Assembly: GCF_001512305.1 (NCBI RefSeq)
Contig: NZ_LNUT01000005.1
Span: 717,774 to 781,773 of the forward strand
Reading direction: 5' to 3'
Source of the DNA: Arthrobacter sp. EPSL27
Lineage (GTDB): Bacteria; Actinomycetota; Actinomycetes; Actinomycetales; Micrococcaceae
Length of the DNA stretch: 64,000 bases
Shown: one piece after another, positions 25,794 through 35,120 of the stretch
Position numbering within the stretch: the stretch's first letter is position 1
Layout of the letters: every line of letters starts with the position of its first letter
The notes under the pieces: generated by a model
What the model was told of the DNA's origin: nothing
What the model saw: only the letters and a program-made list of their open reading frames with translations
Database searches by the model: none
Made by a program: the position numbers and the translations under genes

Positions 25794-27010
25794 TACAGTT
25801 CGCCCTTCGGCTCGTCCTTGGCCGTGCTCGCTGACATGGCTTTCTTCTTCTTCTTCCGGAAGCGCACAGCCTGGCCGGCTTCCTCGACCGCAACGGCATT
25901 GTGGTGCCCCACATGGGACTTCTTGGAATACAGGAACATGTACAGCACGGCGGCGGTCCCGGCCGCCGCCGCGATGATGACGCCCACGACGCCGGTCATC
26001 ACCAGCAGCGCGGTGAGTGCACCCACGATGCCGGCGGCAGGGAGGGTGAAGAGCCAGCCGAGCGCGATCCGTCCGGCGGTGCCCCAGCGGACGGTGGTGC
26101 CGCGCCGGCCCATGCCTGAGCCAATGACGGAGCCGGAGGCCACCTGCGTGGTGGACAGCGCAAACCCGAGGTGCGAGGACGCGAGGATGGCGGAGGCGGT
26201 GCTGGATTCGGCGGCGAAGCCCTGGGCCGGCTTGACCTCAGTCAGGCCGGAACCCATGGTGCGGATGATCCGCCATCCGCCGGAGTACGTGCCGATCGCG
26301 ATCGCGAAGGCGCACGAGGCGATGACCCAGAACTGCGGTCCGGTCCCCGGCTCCTGGGTGCCCGCGGCGATCAGCACGAGCGTGATGATGCCCATGGTCT
26401 TCTGCGCGTCGTTGGTCCCGTGGGCCAGGGCCACCAGGCTGGAGGTGAAGATCTGGCCGGTGCGGAAGCCGCCGCGCTTCTGGGTGAGCTTGGTGCCCGA
26501 TTCCGGGTCGTGGCGGGACGTCAGCGCGTAGGCCAGCCGGGTGCACAGGTACGCCACGCCGCCGGCGATGATCGGGGCGAAAATCGCGGGGAGGATCACC
26601 TTCTGCATGAGGCTCTCGAAGTTGATCGAGTGGATTCCGATGCCGGCAATGGCGGCGCCGATCAGGCCGCCGAAGAGTGCGTGCGAGGAACTCGACGGCA
26701 ACCCCTTCAGCCAGGTGATCATGTTCCAGAGGATGGCGCCCATCAGCCCGGCGAAGATAATGTCCGGGGTGATCTGGACCCCATCCGAGCCTTCCTTGAT
26801 GATGCCGCCCGACACGGTCTTGGCCACCTCCGTGGAGAGGAAGGCGCCCACCAGGTTCAGCACTGCCGCGAGGGCGACTGCCGTTTTGGGTTTGATGGCG
26901 CCGGTCGCGATGGGCGTGGCCATCGCGTTGGCGGTGTCGTGGAATCCGTTGGTGAAGTCAAAGAAAAGTGCCAGCGCTATAACCAGCGCCACCATGATGG
27001 TGATTTCCAC
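25793..27010 (-). CDS. PiT-family inorganic phosphate transporter
   Basis: This 405-residue membrane protein has the PiT signatures DFTNGFHDTANAMATPIATGA near the N-terminus and ALAHGTNDAQKTMGII in the second half. It carries metal-phosphate complexes inward with protons or sodium. About ten helices can be seen; the C-terminus ends in a lysine-rich tail (RFRKKKKKAMSAS). The start is uncertain: GTG 27010 fits the usual N-terminus, but an ATG at 26995 has AGGTGG eight bases before it. No Pho box was recognised upstream. Confidence 0.9.
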   Translation of the reverse strand: MEITIMVALVIALALFFDFTNGFHDTANAMATPIATGAIKPKTAVALAAVLNLVGAFLSTEVAKTVSGGIIKEGSDGVQITPDIIFAGLMGAILWNMITWLKGLPSSSSHALFGGLIGAAIAGIGIHSINFESLMQKVILPAIFAPIIAGGVAYLCTRLAYALTSRHDPESGTKLTQKRGGFRTGQIFTSSLVALAHGTNDAQKTMGIITLVLIAAGTQEPGTGPQFWVIASCAFAIAIGTYSGGWRIIRTMGSGLTEVKPAQGFAAESSTASAILASSHLGFALSTTQVASGSVIGSGMGRRGTTVRWGTAGRIALGWLFTLPAAGIVGALTALLVMTGVVGVIIAAAAGTAAVLYMFLYSKKSHVGHHNAVAVEEAGQAVRFRKKKKKAMSASTAKDEPKGEL

Positions 27011-27179
27011 CTGTTGCCCAATCTGCAGAGTTGACGGTCAGCGGTCTCGTTCCCCGTTGCCGGCGATGGCCATCCAAGATTTTCCGGGAGGACGTGCGGC
27101 GTTCAGCAAAGCAGCCTGACGCGTTAAAGCGTACGTGCGAAAGGCAGCAGGGCAAAACAAGCGCCGGTGCGGACAGGCG

Positions 27180-27221
27180 GGCGCGTCAGCCGGGAAGGCC
27201 GCCGCATCAGCCCGGAAGGCC
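27180..27221 (-). repeat. Tandem duplication of a gene end including its stop codon
   Basis: On the minus strand the last codons and TGA of the adjacent hypothetical gene (27221-27201) are repeated directly downstream (27200-27180): two 21-base copies with 18 matches. Both copies contain GGCTGA. This is one of several such gene ends in the window. Confidence 0.65.
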
Positions 27222-27887
27222 GGGCATTCTTCCGACATCGATCATCCCGGCGATCTTGGCCTCCAGCGCTGCCAAGGTGGCGTCAGGCAGCACGATCAGC
27301 CCGTCCAGTTCGCGCCGTGCACGCTTGTACGCCGTCTGCCGTTCCGCGGGGGTGGCCGCGGCGTCCGAGGCGATCCTCAGCAGCTTCCGGGCCGTTGCCA
27401 GGCGTTCCCGTTCCGGTCCGGTGAAGTTGCCGTCCTTGATCCGCCGGGCCTCCCGCTCGGCGACGTCAAAGGCCAGTTCGTAGCTGTGCACGGCCTCGCG
27501 GTATTCAGCGAGGCCGGCCGCCGTCGTGATGTTTTCCGGGGCGTCCGGGCGCAGGCTGTCCGCCAGCCGCTTGGCGCGGAGGAAGGCCACCGTGAGTGGT
27601 TCCCGGACATCGGTCATGACCGGAAAGTCGATGAGTTTTCCCACGTCAAGCTCGTAGTCCAGCCACCGCCGGTTGACGGAGTCGTGGCTGTCCATGAGGT
27701 GCCGGATCTGGGACCGGCTGGCGTGTTCCACCTCCGCAGCGCGGTTGCGGAGCTGGTAGAGCTCCACCCGGCGGCGGTGCCGGCGTTCGCTGGCCTTGGA
27801 CCATGAGCGGGCCCAGCCACCGAACAGTCCGCTCAGCGGAAAAATGAGCCACCAGAAGTTGCCGGCAAAGTCGAAGAAGGGCTCCAC
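27207..27887 (-). CDS. Membrane-anchored hypothetical protein with coiled-coil region
   Basis: This 226-residue protein begins with one hydrophobic segment (WWLIFPLSGLFGGWARSW, about 12-29) and continues as a charged, mostly helical cytosolic part rich in Arg, Glu and Ala. No domain was recognised. The GTG start has GGAGG eight bases upstream. It lies between the phosphate transporter and the universal stress protein on the same strand, but gaps of about 100-200 bases argue for separate transcripts. Confidence 0.7.
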   Translation of the reverse strand: MEPFFDFAGNFWWLIFPLSGLFGGWARSWSKASERRHRRRVELYQLRNRAAEVEHASRSQIRHLMDSHDSVNRRWLDYELDVGKLIDFPVMTDVREPLTVAFLRAKRLADSLRPDAPENITTAAGLAEYREAVHSYELAFDVAEREARRIKDGNFTGPERERLATARKLLRIASDAAATPAERQTAYKRARRELDGLIVLPDATLAALEAKIAGMIDVGRMPGLPG

Positions 27888-27990
27888 CGTTTAATCCTCC
27901 CATCGGCCCGGCACCGTCTCAAGGGTCCGGCCGCGGGCTGGTCCACTTCAGTACAGGGGTCCTCCCCGCGGCCTTTCCTTGTGCGGCGCG

Positions 27991-28860
27991 TCAGTCCTCG
28001 TGCTTGACCTTGTGGACCCGCGTCACGATGGTGGGGCACGGGACGTTGAGGAGGACGGCGTGGGCCGTGGAGCCGAGCATCATCCGGGAGAAGCCGCCGC
28101 GGCCGCGGCTGCCGATGACCAGGAGCCGGGCGTCCTTGGCGGCGTCGACCAGGGCCCGTGCGGGGTCGGCGTCCGTCTCGAGGCGCTGGTGGACCACGAC
28201 GTCGGGATACTTGTCCGCCAGGCCGGCGACCGACTCGGCCAGGACAATCCGGTCCTCCTCGAGGATGGATTCCGCGAGGCCGCTTTTCGGCAGCTGGTTC
28301 TCGACCCAGCGGGAGGGCCGGCGGAACGCGAGCACCACAGTGAGCTCGTCGCCGCCTTTGTCCGCTTCGGACGCCGCGAAGTCCACCGCCTGCAGGGATT
28401 CCTCGGAGCCGTCCACGCCCACCACCACGCCGCTGTTCCCGGCCCCGCGCTTCAACGGGATCACAGCCGCAGGGATTTCGGCCGCAGAGGCGATCTGCAG
28501 GGCACGGTCGGTCAGCGGGCCGCCGTCCATCCAGTGCTTGTCGTGTTCGCCGACCACCACCATGGACGCTTCCTTGGACACCTCCCGCAGCACGGAGCCG
28601 CCGCTGCCGTGACGCAGCTGGATGTCCACCTCCACGCCGGGCGCCTGCCCGCGGGCGTCGGCCTGCGCTTTCTGGAGCAGTTCCATGCCCGCTTGCCGGA
28701 TCAGTTCGTGGTACTGGAAATCCGGGGAGATCCACCTGTCGTCCACGGCGTGGATGATGGTGACCGGCAGTTTGTACGCGGCCGCCCGCTCCAGAGCCCA
28801 GGCCAGCGCGGCCTCGCTGCCGGCTGAACCGTTAGTCCCGACGACGATTGGTTTGCTCAT
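27991..28860 (-). CDS. Universal stress protein, tandem UspA domains
   Basis: This 289-residue protein contains two UspA domains. The first begins PIVVGTNGSAGSEAALAWAL, the second GVVVGVDGSEESLQAVDFAA, and the second ends with the ATP-binding motif GSRGRGGFSRMMLGSTAHAV (G2xG9xG-S/T). Tandem USPs are cytosolic ATP-binding proteins linked to hypoxia, stationary phase and other stresses in actinobacteria. I chose the ATG at 28860, where homology starts; TAAGGT lies 11 bases upstream. The gene stands before a group of stress-related genes. Confidence 0.88.
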   Translation of the reverse strand: MSKPIVVGTNGSAGSEAALAWALERAAAYKLPVTIIHAVDDRWISPDFQYHELIRQAGMELLQKAQADARGQAPGVEVDIQLRHGSGGSVLREVSKEASMVVVGEHDKHWMDGGPLTDRALQIASAAEIPAAVIPLKRGAGNSGVVVGVDGSEESLQAVDFAASEADKGGDELTVVLAFRRPSRWVENQLPKSGLAESILEEDRIVLAESVAGLADKYPDVVVHQRLETDADPARALVDAAKDARLLVIGSRGRGGFSRMMLGSTAHAVLLNVPCPTIVTRVHKVKHED

Positions 28861-29049
28861 TCTGATTCCTGACCTTAGGTTTTGCGCCTTTTCGGTGCGC
28901 CCATTTCCGGCTCCCTGGCCGGGAGCGGTGGATCCTGCATCGCATGACACGGGCGGCAGCGCTGCAGTCCGCCGGCACATTTAGTGTGCTCCGCGGGGTT
29001 TAACGCCGGTTAGGGCCTTAAGCCCCTCACCCCGGGCTGCCCTGGTGCC

Positions 29050-29055
29050 TAGTTT
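29050..29055 (+). promoter_or_regulatory. -10 element TAGTTT, leaderless start
   Basis: TAGTTT is followed by six bases and the ATG at 29062, with no ribosome binding site between. Confidence 0.45.
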
Positions 29056-29061
29056 CGGGCC

Positions 29062-29805
29062 ATGGAGCTCAACGCTGGACTGCGGGGTACCGCCCGGCAT
29101 CCTGACCCGCCCGCCGGCGCGTTCCGCTGCACCGGCGCCGTGAGCGGCCTGCTGTCCGCCGGCCTGGGCATCGCCGGCGGCCTGCTGGAAAGCGCCCTGA
29201 CCGGGCCGTGGCCGGACGCCGCGGACCCCGGCTACGCGCAGTACCTGGCGGCGAACCGCGTCCCGATTCTCGCCCAGAGCTTGTTGTTCGTGTTCAGTTC
29301 CGCCGCGCTGCTCTGGTTTCTGGGCTTCGTCCGGGCGCGCCTGCGGTGCGCCGAACCGGCGCCCGGGACCGTGTCGGTGATCGCCTTTGGCGCCGGGGCA
29401 CTGGCCGTGGGCCTGAACATCCTGGGCCAGGCCGCGCAGATTACCCTGACCCTCCCGTCCCAGGGCCGCGTTCCGCCCGACGTCGCGGCCGCCGTCGCCG
29501 ATCTGTGCCTGGTGACCTTGAACCTGGCGAATCTGCCGGCGGGTGTGATGTTCCTGGCCATCGCGCTGGTGTCCTTGCGGCTGCGGGCCTATCCGCTGTG
29601 GCTGGGCTGGACGGCGGCCGCGGCGGCGGGGGCGTCGTTCGTCTCGGTGCTCTCGCTGGTGCCGGTGGCCGGCCCGCTGTCCCCGACCGGCGGCCTGACG
29701 ACGGCGCTGCGGCTGGTGCCGCTGCTCTGGTACGTCCCGGCCGCCGTCGTGATGCTGCGCAGGCCCGCAACCCCGCAAGCGGCGGACGGGAAGGCGGCAG
29801 GCTAG
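29062..29805 (+). CDS. Six-helix membrane protein, DUF4386-like
   Basis: This 247-residue protein is mostly hydrophobic, with about six predicted membrane segments and short loops. The overall pattern (SGLLSAGLGIAGGLLE..., LFVFSSAALLWFLGFVRARL, LAVGLNILGQ) resembles DUF4386 proteins; I give this family name with reserve and cannot infer a function. The last four bases overlap the end of the convergent erythromycin-esterase-like gene. Confidence 0.65.
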   Translation: MELNAGLRGTARHPDPPAGAFRCTGAVSGLLSAGLGIAGGLLESALTGPWPDAADPGYAQYLAANRVPILAQSLLFVFSSAALLWFLGFVRARLRCAEPAPGTVSVIAFGAGALAVGLNILGQAAQITLTLPSQGRVPPDVAAAVADLCLVTLNLANLPAGVMFLAIALVSLRLRAYPLWLGWTAAAAAGASFVSVLSLVPVAGPLSPTGGLTTALRLVPLLWYVPAAVVMLRRPATPQAADGKAAG

Positions 29806-31115
29806 AAGCCGGTCGGCTCGGTCTCAAACTCCGGTTCCCGCGGCGGCCCTTCATGGTGGACCGGCCGCAGCGCGGCGGTCTGTTCGAACCAGATCAGCGC
29901 ATCGTAGCGGTCACCGATCCGGGTGGGGACGTAGTTGCCCAGCTCCCGCTCCGGATGGTAGACCACCCCGATCGCCCGGTGGCCAAGCCACGAGGAAAGC
30001 CACGGCCCGGATCTGTCCTCACCGAACTCCAGCACAGACGCCACGCCCAGGGCCTCGTGCAGGAAGTCCTCGTGGCTGCGCGGCCGCGCCGGCGGAACCG
30101 GGAGGATCCGCTCCGGGCGCCCCCACGCGTCCGCGGCGATCACCTCGCCCCGGTGGGAGGCGAGCCCCACCAGCAGCACGCCCTCCGCGGCGTGCCGCTC
30201 GCGCAGCAGCTGCCCCACGTTGACCAGGCCGTCCTGGGCCATGTCGGTGGCCCGGGCGTCGCCCACATGGGTGTTGTGCTCCCAGATGATCCCCTTGGAG
30301 TCCGGTCCGAGGTGCCTGCTCAGCCGGTCGATGGTGTCCGCCATGTGGTGGTCCCGGACATTCCAGGATTGGCGGTCGCCGCGGACCATGATCCGGTAGT
30401 AGTGCTCGGCGTTCGCCGCCACTTCGGCGTTCTGCACCGCCCCGAATGCGGCGTCGTCGTGGCCGTCCGGGGCCGAGGCCCGGTACCTGACTTCGGTGAG
30501 GAGGGCGATCACGGCGGGCTCACACGTCTGCGGCACCAGCCGTGTGCTCCAGGCGTACTGGTGCGGGTCCTCGTGGTGGGGCTGGAAGCACTCCCAGGCG
30601 CGCAGGGCCGCGGGCACGGCGCCAGGGTCGTTCTCCTTCAGCCAGCGGATGATCTCGCGGAGCGAATCCCACAGGGAGTACACGTCCAGCCCGTAGAAGC
30701 CCACCCGCCGGTCCGCCGGACGGGCGAGGTTCCAGCTCCGCAGCCAGTCCAGGAACGCGGCGACTTCCTCGTTCGCCCACATCCACGTCGGCCAGCGCCC
30801 GAACCCGGCCAGCAGGGCATGGACGCCCTGGTCCCGCCCCGTTTCGCCGCGCACCCAGCTGTTGATCCGCCAGCAGTCGGGCCAGTCCCCTTCAACACCG
30901 ATCCACGTGTAGCCGTCTTCTTCGATGAGGCGGCGGCTGAGGGTGCCGCGCCAGGTGTAGAACTCGTGCGTGCCGTGGGAAGCCTCCCCGACGGCGACGA
31001 ACCGGCAGTCGGCGGCGCGCCGGACCAGCCCGTTGAGGTCCCGGTCCGTTTTCAGCGGCCTGGCCAGGGAGTGGATCTCGGCCAGGACCTGGGATTTCCT
31101 GACGCCGGATGTCAC
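29802..31115 (-). CDS. Erythromycin esterase family protein
   Basis: This 437-residue protein has the EreA/B-like fold signatures FVAVGEASHGTHEFY and GVEGDWPDCWRIN, and IIWEHNTHVGDARATDM, which hold the conserved Glu and His residues of the family. Macrolide hydrolysis is known for EreA and EreB; most chromosomal actinobacterial members have another, unknown substrate and often lie near universal stress proteins, as here. The GTG start overlaps the stop of the upstream beta-CASP gene by four bases. Confidence 0.85.
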   Translation of the reverse strand: MTSGVRKSQVLAEIHSLARPLKTDRDLNGLVRRAADCRFVAVGEASHGTHEFYTWRGTLSRRLIEEDGYTWIGVEGDWPDCWRINSWVRGETGRDQGVHALLAGFGRWPTWMWANEEVAAFLDWLRSWNLARPADRRVGFYGLDVYSLWDSLREIIRWLKENDPGAVPAALRAWECFQPHHEDPHQYAWSTRLVPQTCEPAVIALLTEVRYRASAPDGHDDAAFGAVQNAEVAANAEHYYRIMVRGDRQSWNVRDHHMADTIDRLSRHLGPDSKGIIWEHNTHVGDARATDMAQDGLVNVGQLLRERHAAEGVLLVGLASHRGEVIAADAWGRPERILPVPPARPRSHEDFLHEALGVASVLEFGEDRSGPWLSSWLGHRAIGVVYHPERELGNYVPTRIGDRYDALIWFEQTAALRPVHHEGPPREPEFETEPTGF

Positions 31116-32494
31116 TGCGGGTCCTCGAGGGTGATTTTTTCGAGGTGCTCGGGGACCCGGGCGCGCCAGCCCAGCTCGTGCTTGATCCTCAGCCGCAGGG
31201 CATCCGAGGCCTCCGGTTCGCCGTGCGTGATGTAGGTCATGCGGGGTTCCCTCTCTGCGGTCCTGAGCCAGGCGATGATCCCGTCCGCGTCGGCATGCGC
31301 CGAGAGGTTTTCCATCTGGATCACTTCCGCCCGGATCTTGACGTCCTCGCCGTAGATGCGGAGTTCGCGTGCGCCGGCTGCGAGGGAGGCGCCCCGGGTG
31401 CCGCCGGCCTGGTAGCCGCTGAGGACCACGGCGTTCTTCGGGTCGGGGCCGTAGGCGGCGAGGTGGTGCAGGATCCTGCCGCCGGTGAGCATTCCGCTGG
31501 CGGAGATGATGACCATCGGGCCGCCGCGCAGGTTCAGCAGCTTCGAGTCGTCCACCGAGCGGGTGAGCCTGGCCAGTTTGTACATGTTCAGGTATTCCTG
31601 CTCCTTGAGCCGGTGTTCCTCGGGGTGGCGCTGGTACATCCCGGACGCATCAATGGCCATGGGGCTGTTGAGGTACACCGGGATGTCCGGGATCAGGTGC
31701 TTGCTGCGGAGGCGGGACAGGTGCAGCATCAGGGTCTCCGCGCGGCCGACGGCGAACGCGGCGAACAGGACCACACCGCCGCGCTTCGCGACCCGGCTGA
31801 CGATCTCCCCCAGCTGCTGTTCGGGGTCGACGGGCGAGTGGACACGGTTGCCGTACGTGGACTCCGTGACGAGGACGTCGGTCTGCCCCAGGGGCCGGGG
31901 CGGGTGCATCAGCGGATCGTCCGTCCGGCCCAGGTCGCCGGTGAAGTGCACGGAGTGCGGGCCGACGCGCACCCGGACCTGGGCGGCGCCGAGGATATGG
32001 CCGGCCGGCACGAACGTCACTTCCATGCCGCCGCCCAGGTCCAGCGGATCATCGAAATCCCGCACTTTGAAACTGTTGAGGGACTTCACCGCGTCGGCTG
32101 CGGTGTACAGCGGCAGTGCCGGGCTGTGCCGGGTTGATCCCCGGCGTGTGGCGTACCGGGCTTCTTCTTCCTGCAGGTAGCCGCTGTCGGGCAGGATGAG
32201 CTTGCAGAGGTCCGTGGTGCCGTCCGTGGCGATGACGGGCCCGCTGAACCCGTCCCGGACCAGCGCGGGAACGTAGCCGGTGTGGTCCAGGTGCGCGTGG
32301 CTCAGGACCACGGCGTCGATGGAGTGCGGCGGGACGGGAAAGGGCTGCCGGTTCCGGTCGCGGCTGCGTTTGTAGCCCTGGAACAGCCCGCAATCCACCA
32401 GCACCCGCTTGCCGCCGGCCTCCAGCAGATACCGGGAGCCGGTGACGGTGTCGGTGGCGCCGAGGAACCGCAGGGTCGGCTGCTGATGCTTCAT
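31112..32494 (-). CDS. Metallo-beta-lactamase/beta-CASP RNA-processing nuclease
   Basis: This 460-residue protein has the metal site SHAHLDH (65-71), HILGAAQV and HFTGDLGRTDD, then a beta-CASP domain and the C-terminal ENLSAHADADGI and HGEPEASD motifs that complete the zinc site. This is the CPSF73/YSH1-like family of RNA endonucleases (KH-lacking bacterial type). The RNA targets are unknown. I chose the ATG at 32494 because homology begins at MKHQQPTLRFLG. It is translationally coupled to the erythromycin-esterase-like gene. Confidence 0.85.
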   Translation of the reverse strand: MKHQQPTLRFLGATDTVTGSRYLLEAGGKRVLVDCGLFQGYKRSRDRNRQPFPVPPHSIDAVVLSHAHLDHTGYVPALVRDGFSGPVIATDGTTDLCKLILPDSGYLQEEEARYATRRGSTRHSPALPLYTAADAVKSLNSFKVRDFDDPLDLGGGMEVTFVPAGHILGAAQVRVRVGPHSVHFTGDLGRTDDPLMHPPRPLGQTDVLVTESTYGNRVHSPVDPEQQLGEIVSRVAKRGGVVLFAAFAVGRAETLMLHLSRLRSKHLIPDIPVYLNSPMAIDASGMYQRHPEEHRLKEQEYLNMYKLARLTRSVDDSKLLNLRGGPMVIISASGMLTGGRILHHLAAYGPDPKNAVVLSGYQAGGTRGASLAAGARELRIYGEDVKIRAEVIQMENLSAHADADGIIAWLRTAEREPRMTYITHGEPEASDALRLRIKHELGWRARVPEHLEKITLEDPQ

Positions 32495-32767
32495 GGTGCG
32501 CCCGCTTCCGCATGGAAAGACCTGCATCCACACGCAGGATCACTGCTGGCCCGCGCACGTGATGTACCCCCAAGCTTCCGCCCGCGTCCTCAGCCGACCC
32601 TAGGGCCGAAAGTCACGAAGGCCGCGGCCCCGAGCCGGACGGAGCAGGCAGCCTGCGCAGGCGGCGGACGGGCGCGGCCGCCGCACGGCCGCCCCGGCAC
32701 GGGTAGGCTTTTCCGGCGGGCTGTTTGGCCGGCTACCACCCTGCGGATCCAGCGGCAAGGAACGACC

Positions 32768-34543
32768 ATGAAGAAGAAATCGACGCGGACAGCGGGCAGC
32801 ACAACCTCCGGCAGCCCGGGGCCCGGCGGCTGGGCGGACCGCCCGTGGACCCGTTCCTACGGGCCGGGAGTCCCCGCCAGCCCGGCCCTGCCCGAAGGTT
32901 CGCTGGTGGACCTCATGGACCGCTCCGTGCGCCGCTACGGCTCGAAGACCGCACTGGAATTCTTCGGCGCCCGCACCAGCTACCGCGAGCTGGGCACCCA
33001 GATCAGCCGGGCCGCAGCCGGCCTGCAGAAGCTCGGCCTCAAGGCGGGCGACAGGGTGGCCCTCGTCATGCCGAACTGCCCCCAGCACGTGGTGGCCTTC
33101 CACGCCGCCCTCCGGCTCGGCGCCGTCGTGGTCGAGCACAACCCGCTGTATACCGACCGGGAACTGCGCCACCAGTTCGAGGACCACGGGGCCGTCGTCG
33201 CGATCGTCTGGGACAAGGCGGTGGAGCGGGTCCGGCAGCTGCCGGCCGACGTCCGGCTCCGCACCATCGTGTCGGTCGAGCTGATCCCCGAGATGCCGCT
33301 CGCGCAGCGGCTGGCGTTGCGGCTTCCCGTGACGGCGGCCCGCAAGTCCCGCGCCGCCCTGACCGTGGGCAAAGGCGACCAGCACGGCGGCCCGGCCCCC
33401 GCGGTGCGCCCGGTGCTGCCGTGGCGGGAGCTCCTCAACGCCGGCGAGCTCAGGAAAAGGCATCCGCGCCCGGCCGCCGGGGACCTCGCCGTGCTGCAGT
33501 ACACCTCCGGCACCACGGGCCTGCCCAAGGCGGCCATGCTCAGCCACGCGAACCTGCAGGCCAACGCCGCCCAAGGCAGGGCCTGGGTACCGGGGCTCCA
33601 GGACGGCCGGGAAACCGTGTACGCGGTGCTGCCGATGTTCCACGCCTACGGGCTGACCCTCTGCATGACGTTTGCGCTGAGCATCGGCGCGAAACTGGTG
33701 CTGTTCCCCAAGTTCGACGTCGACCTGGTGCTGAAGGCGATGAGGAAATCCCCGGCAACCTTCCTCCCCGCCGTGCCGCCCATCTACGACCGGATCGCCG
33801 CCGCGGCGGCCGGGCGGGGCATCGGGCTCGAAAGCATCCGGTTCTCCATCTCCGGGGCCATGAACCTCCCGGCATCCACCGTGGACACCTGGGAGAAGGC
33901 CACAGGAGGATACCTGATCGAGGGCTACGGCCTGACCGAAACGTCCCCGATCGCGATCGGCAACCCCTTCGGCCCCACCCGCAAGCCGGGCACCGTCGGG
34001 GTGCCGTTCCCGCTGACCGACATCCGGGTGGTGGACCCGAAGAACACCGCGCTGGACCGGGCCCCGGGCGACGAGGGGGAACTCCTGATCCGCGGGCCCC
34101 AGGTGTTCGCCGGCTACTGGAACCGTCCGGAGGAGACCGAGGATGCGCTGCTCGACGGCGGCTGGTTCCGGACCGGGGACATCGTGTCCGTGGACGACGA
34201 CTACTTCGTGACGATCCGGGACCGGATCAAGGAGCTGATCATCACCGGAGGCTTTAACGTCTCACCCAGCGAGGTGGAGGACGTTCTCGCCACGTTCGCC
34301 GGCGTTGCGGAAGTCTCGGTGGTGGGGCTGCCCCGCCCCGGCGGCGGCGAGGACGTGGTGGCCGCCGTCGTGCCGATCCCGGGAACCACCCTCGACCCGG
34401 ACTCGCTCCTGGCATTCGCCCGGAAGAACCTCACCGCCTACAAGGTGCCGCGCAGGGTGGTGGTGCTCGATTCCCTGCCCCGCTCGCTGATCGGCAAGGT
34501 CCTCCGCCGCGAAATCCGCGACACCCTGGTGGCGGAGCGCTGA
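32768..34543 (+). CDS. Long-chain fatty acid-CoA ligase
   Basis: This 591-residue AMP-forming enzyme has the P-loop YTSGTTGLPKAA near residue 245, GYGLTETSP near 387 and TGDIVSVDDDYFVTIRDRIK near 477. The C-terminal Lys of PRSLIGKVLRREIRD would complete the adenylation site. It activates fatty acids with ATP and CoA for degradation or lipid synthesis. An N-terminal ~40-residue extension is rich in Ser, Gly and Pro. The ATG has AAGGA upstream, and a possible -10 TAGGCT lies about 60 bases before it. Confidence 0.9.
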   Translation: MKKKSTRTAGSTTSGSPGPGGWADRPWTRSYGPGVPASPALPEGSLVDLMDRSVRRYGSKTALEFFGARTSYRELGTQISRAAAGLQKLGLKAGDRVALVMPNCPQHVVAFHAALRLGAVVVEHNPLYTDRELRHQFEDHGAVVAIVWDKAVERVRQLPADVRLRTIVSVELIPEMPLAQRLALRLPVTAARKSRAALTVGKGDQHGGPAPAVRPVLPWRELLNAGELRKRHPRPAAGDLAVLQYTSGTTGLPKAAMLSHANLQANAAQGRAWVPGLQDGRETVYAVLPMFHAYGLTLCMTFALSIGAKLVLFPKFDVDLVLKAMRKSPATFLPAVPPIYDRIAAAAAGRGIGLESIRFSISGAMNLPASTVDTWEKATGGYLIEGYGLTETSPIAIGNPFGPTRKPGTVGVPFPLTDIRVVDPKNTALDRAPGDEGELLIRGPQVFAGYWNRPEETEDALLDGGWFRTGDIVSVDDDYFVTIRDRIKELIITGGFNVSPSEVEDVLATFAGVAEVSVVGLPRPGGGEDVVAAVVPIPGTTLDPDSLLAFARKNLTAYKVPRRVVVLDSLPRSLIGKVLRREIRDTLVAER

Positions 34544-34556
34544 CCCGGGCCGGCCG

Positions 34557-34937
34557 CTAGCTGCCGCCGCGCGCACCCGGATTGAGCCGGGCGATTGCCG
34601 CCGACAGCACGGTGGCGAAGCCACACCACAGCGCATAAGGGGCCAGGGCGGCCCCGGCGCCGCGGTGCAGCCGGTAGGTCCGCCGCACCAGGTCGGCGCT
34701 GCTCGCCGTGAGCACGGCGCACTCTGCGGCGGCCAGCCACGGACGGCGGGACCGCCAAAAGAGCCAGCTCCAGGTCGCGTTCAAGAGGAGGTTGGCGGCC
34801 AAGGCGCCCCGGTAGGCGGCGAGCTCCTCCCGGCGCCCTTCGCCGCCCGCGGCCGCCCCGTCGCTGCCGTCCACACTACTGTCGTCCGTTTCATTCCTGC
34901 TCCTGGGTTGCCGTCGCCGGTGTCCGGCCGCAGACAT
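34557..34937 (-). CDS. C-terminal half of a TspO/MBR-like membrane protein
   Basis: Residues ~40-120 of this 126-residue frame match the last three helices of TspO (ANLLLNATWSWLFWRSRRPW, then LAPYALWCGFATVLSAAIARLNP), with the conserved LN-x-x-W and PY-x-x-W-x-x-F-A patterns. The first two helices and the W-x-x-L-x-K-P motif are missing; instead there is a charged, Gly/Ala-rich start. No frame upstream carries the missing part. It is either a decayed gene or a shortened family member. The start codon is uncertain. Confidence 0.5.
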   Translation of the reverse strand: MSAAGHRRRQPRSRNETDDSSVDGSDGAAAGGEGRREELAAYRGALAANLLLNATWSWLFWRSRRPWLAAAECAVLTASSADLVRRTYRLHRGAGAALAPYALWCGFATVLSAAIARLNPGARGGS

Positions 34938-35120
34938 TCGCCGATGAAATCGATGGTCCGCCCGTAGCGGTCATGCTACGGAACGGCGGGGCCGGCGTCG
35001 ACAGCGGACACCTTGCGGACCCCGGGTCCAGCTGATAGGCCTGAGATGGGCCTAACGGTAGGGTGCTTGGTAGAGGACGCGCCGGCCCGAGCGGGCGGTA
35101 GTTGATGAAGGGAAGTTCAC

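Noticed and set aside
29802..31115. True macrolide-resistance gene
   Set aside because: Chromosomal Ere-family proteins beside stress genes are common in actinobacteria and mostly not linked to resistance; sequence alone does not support a resistance call.
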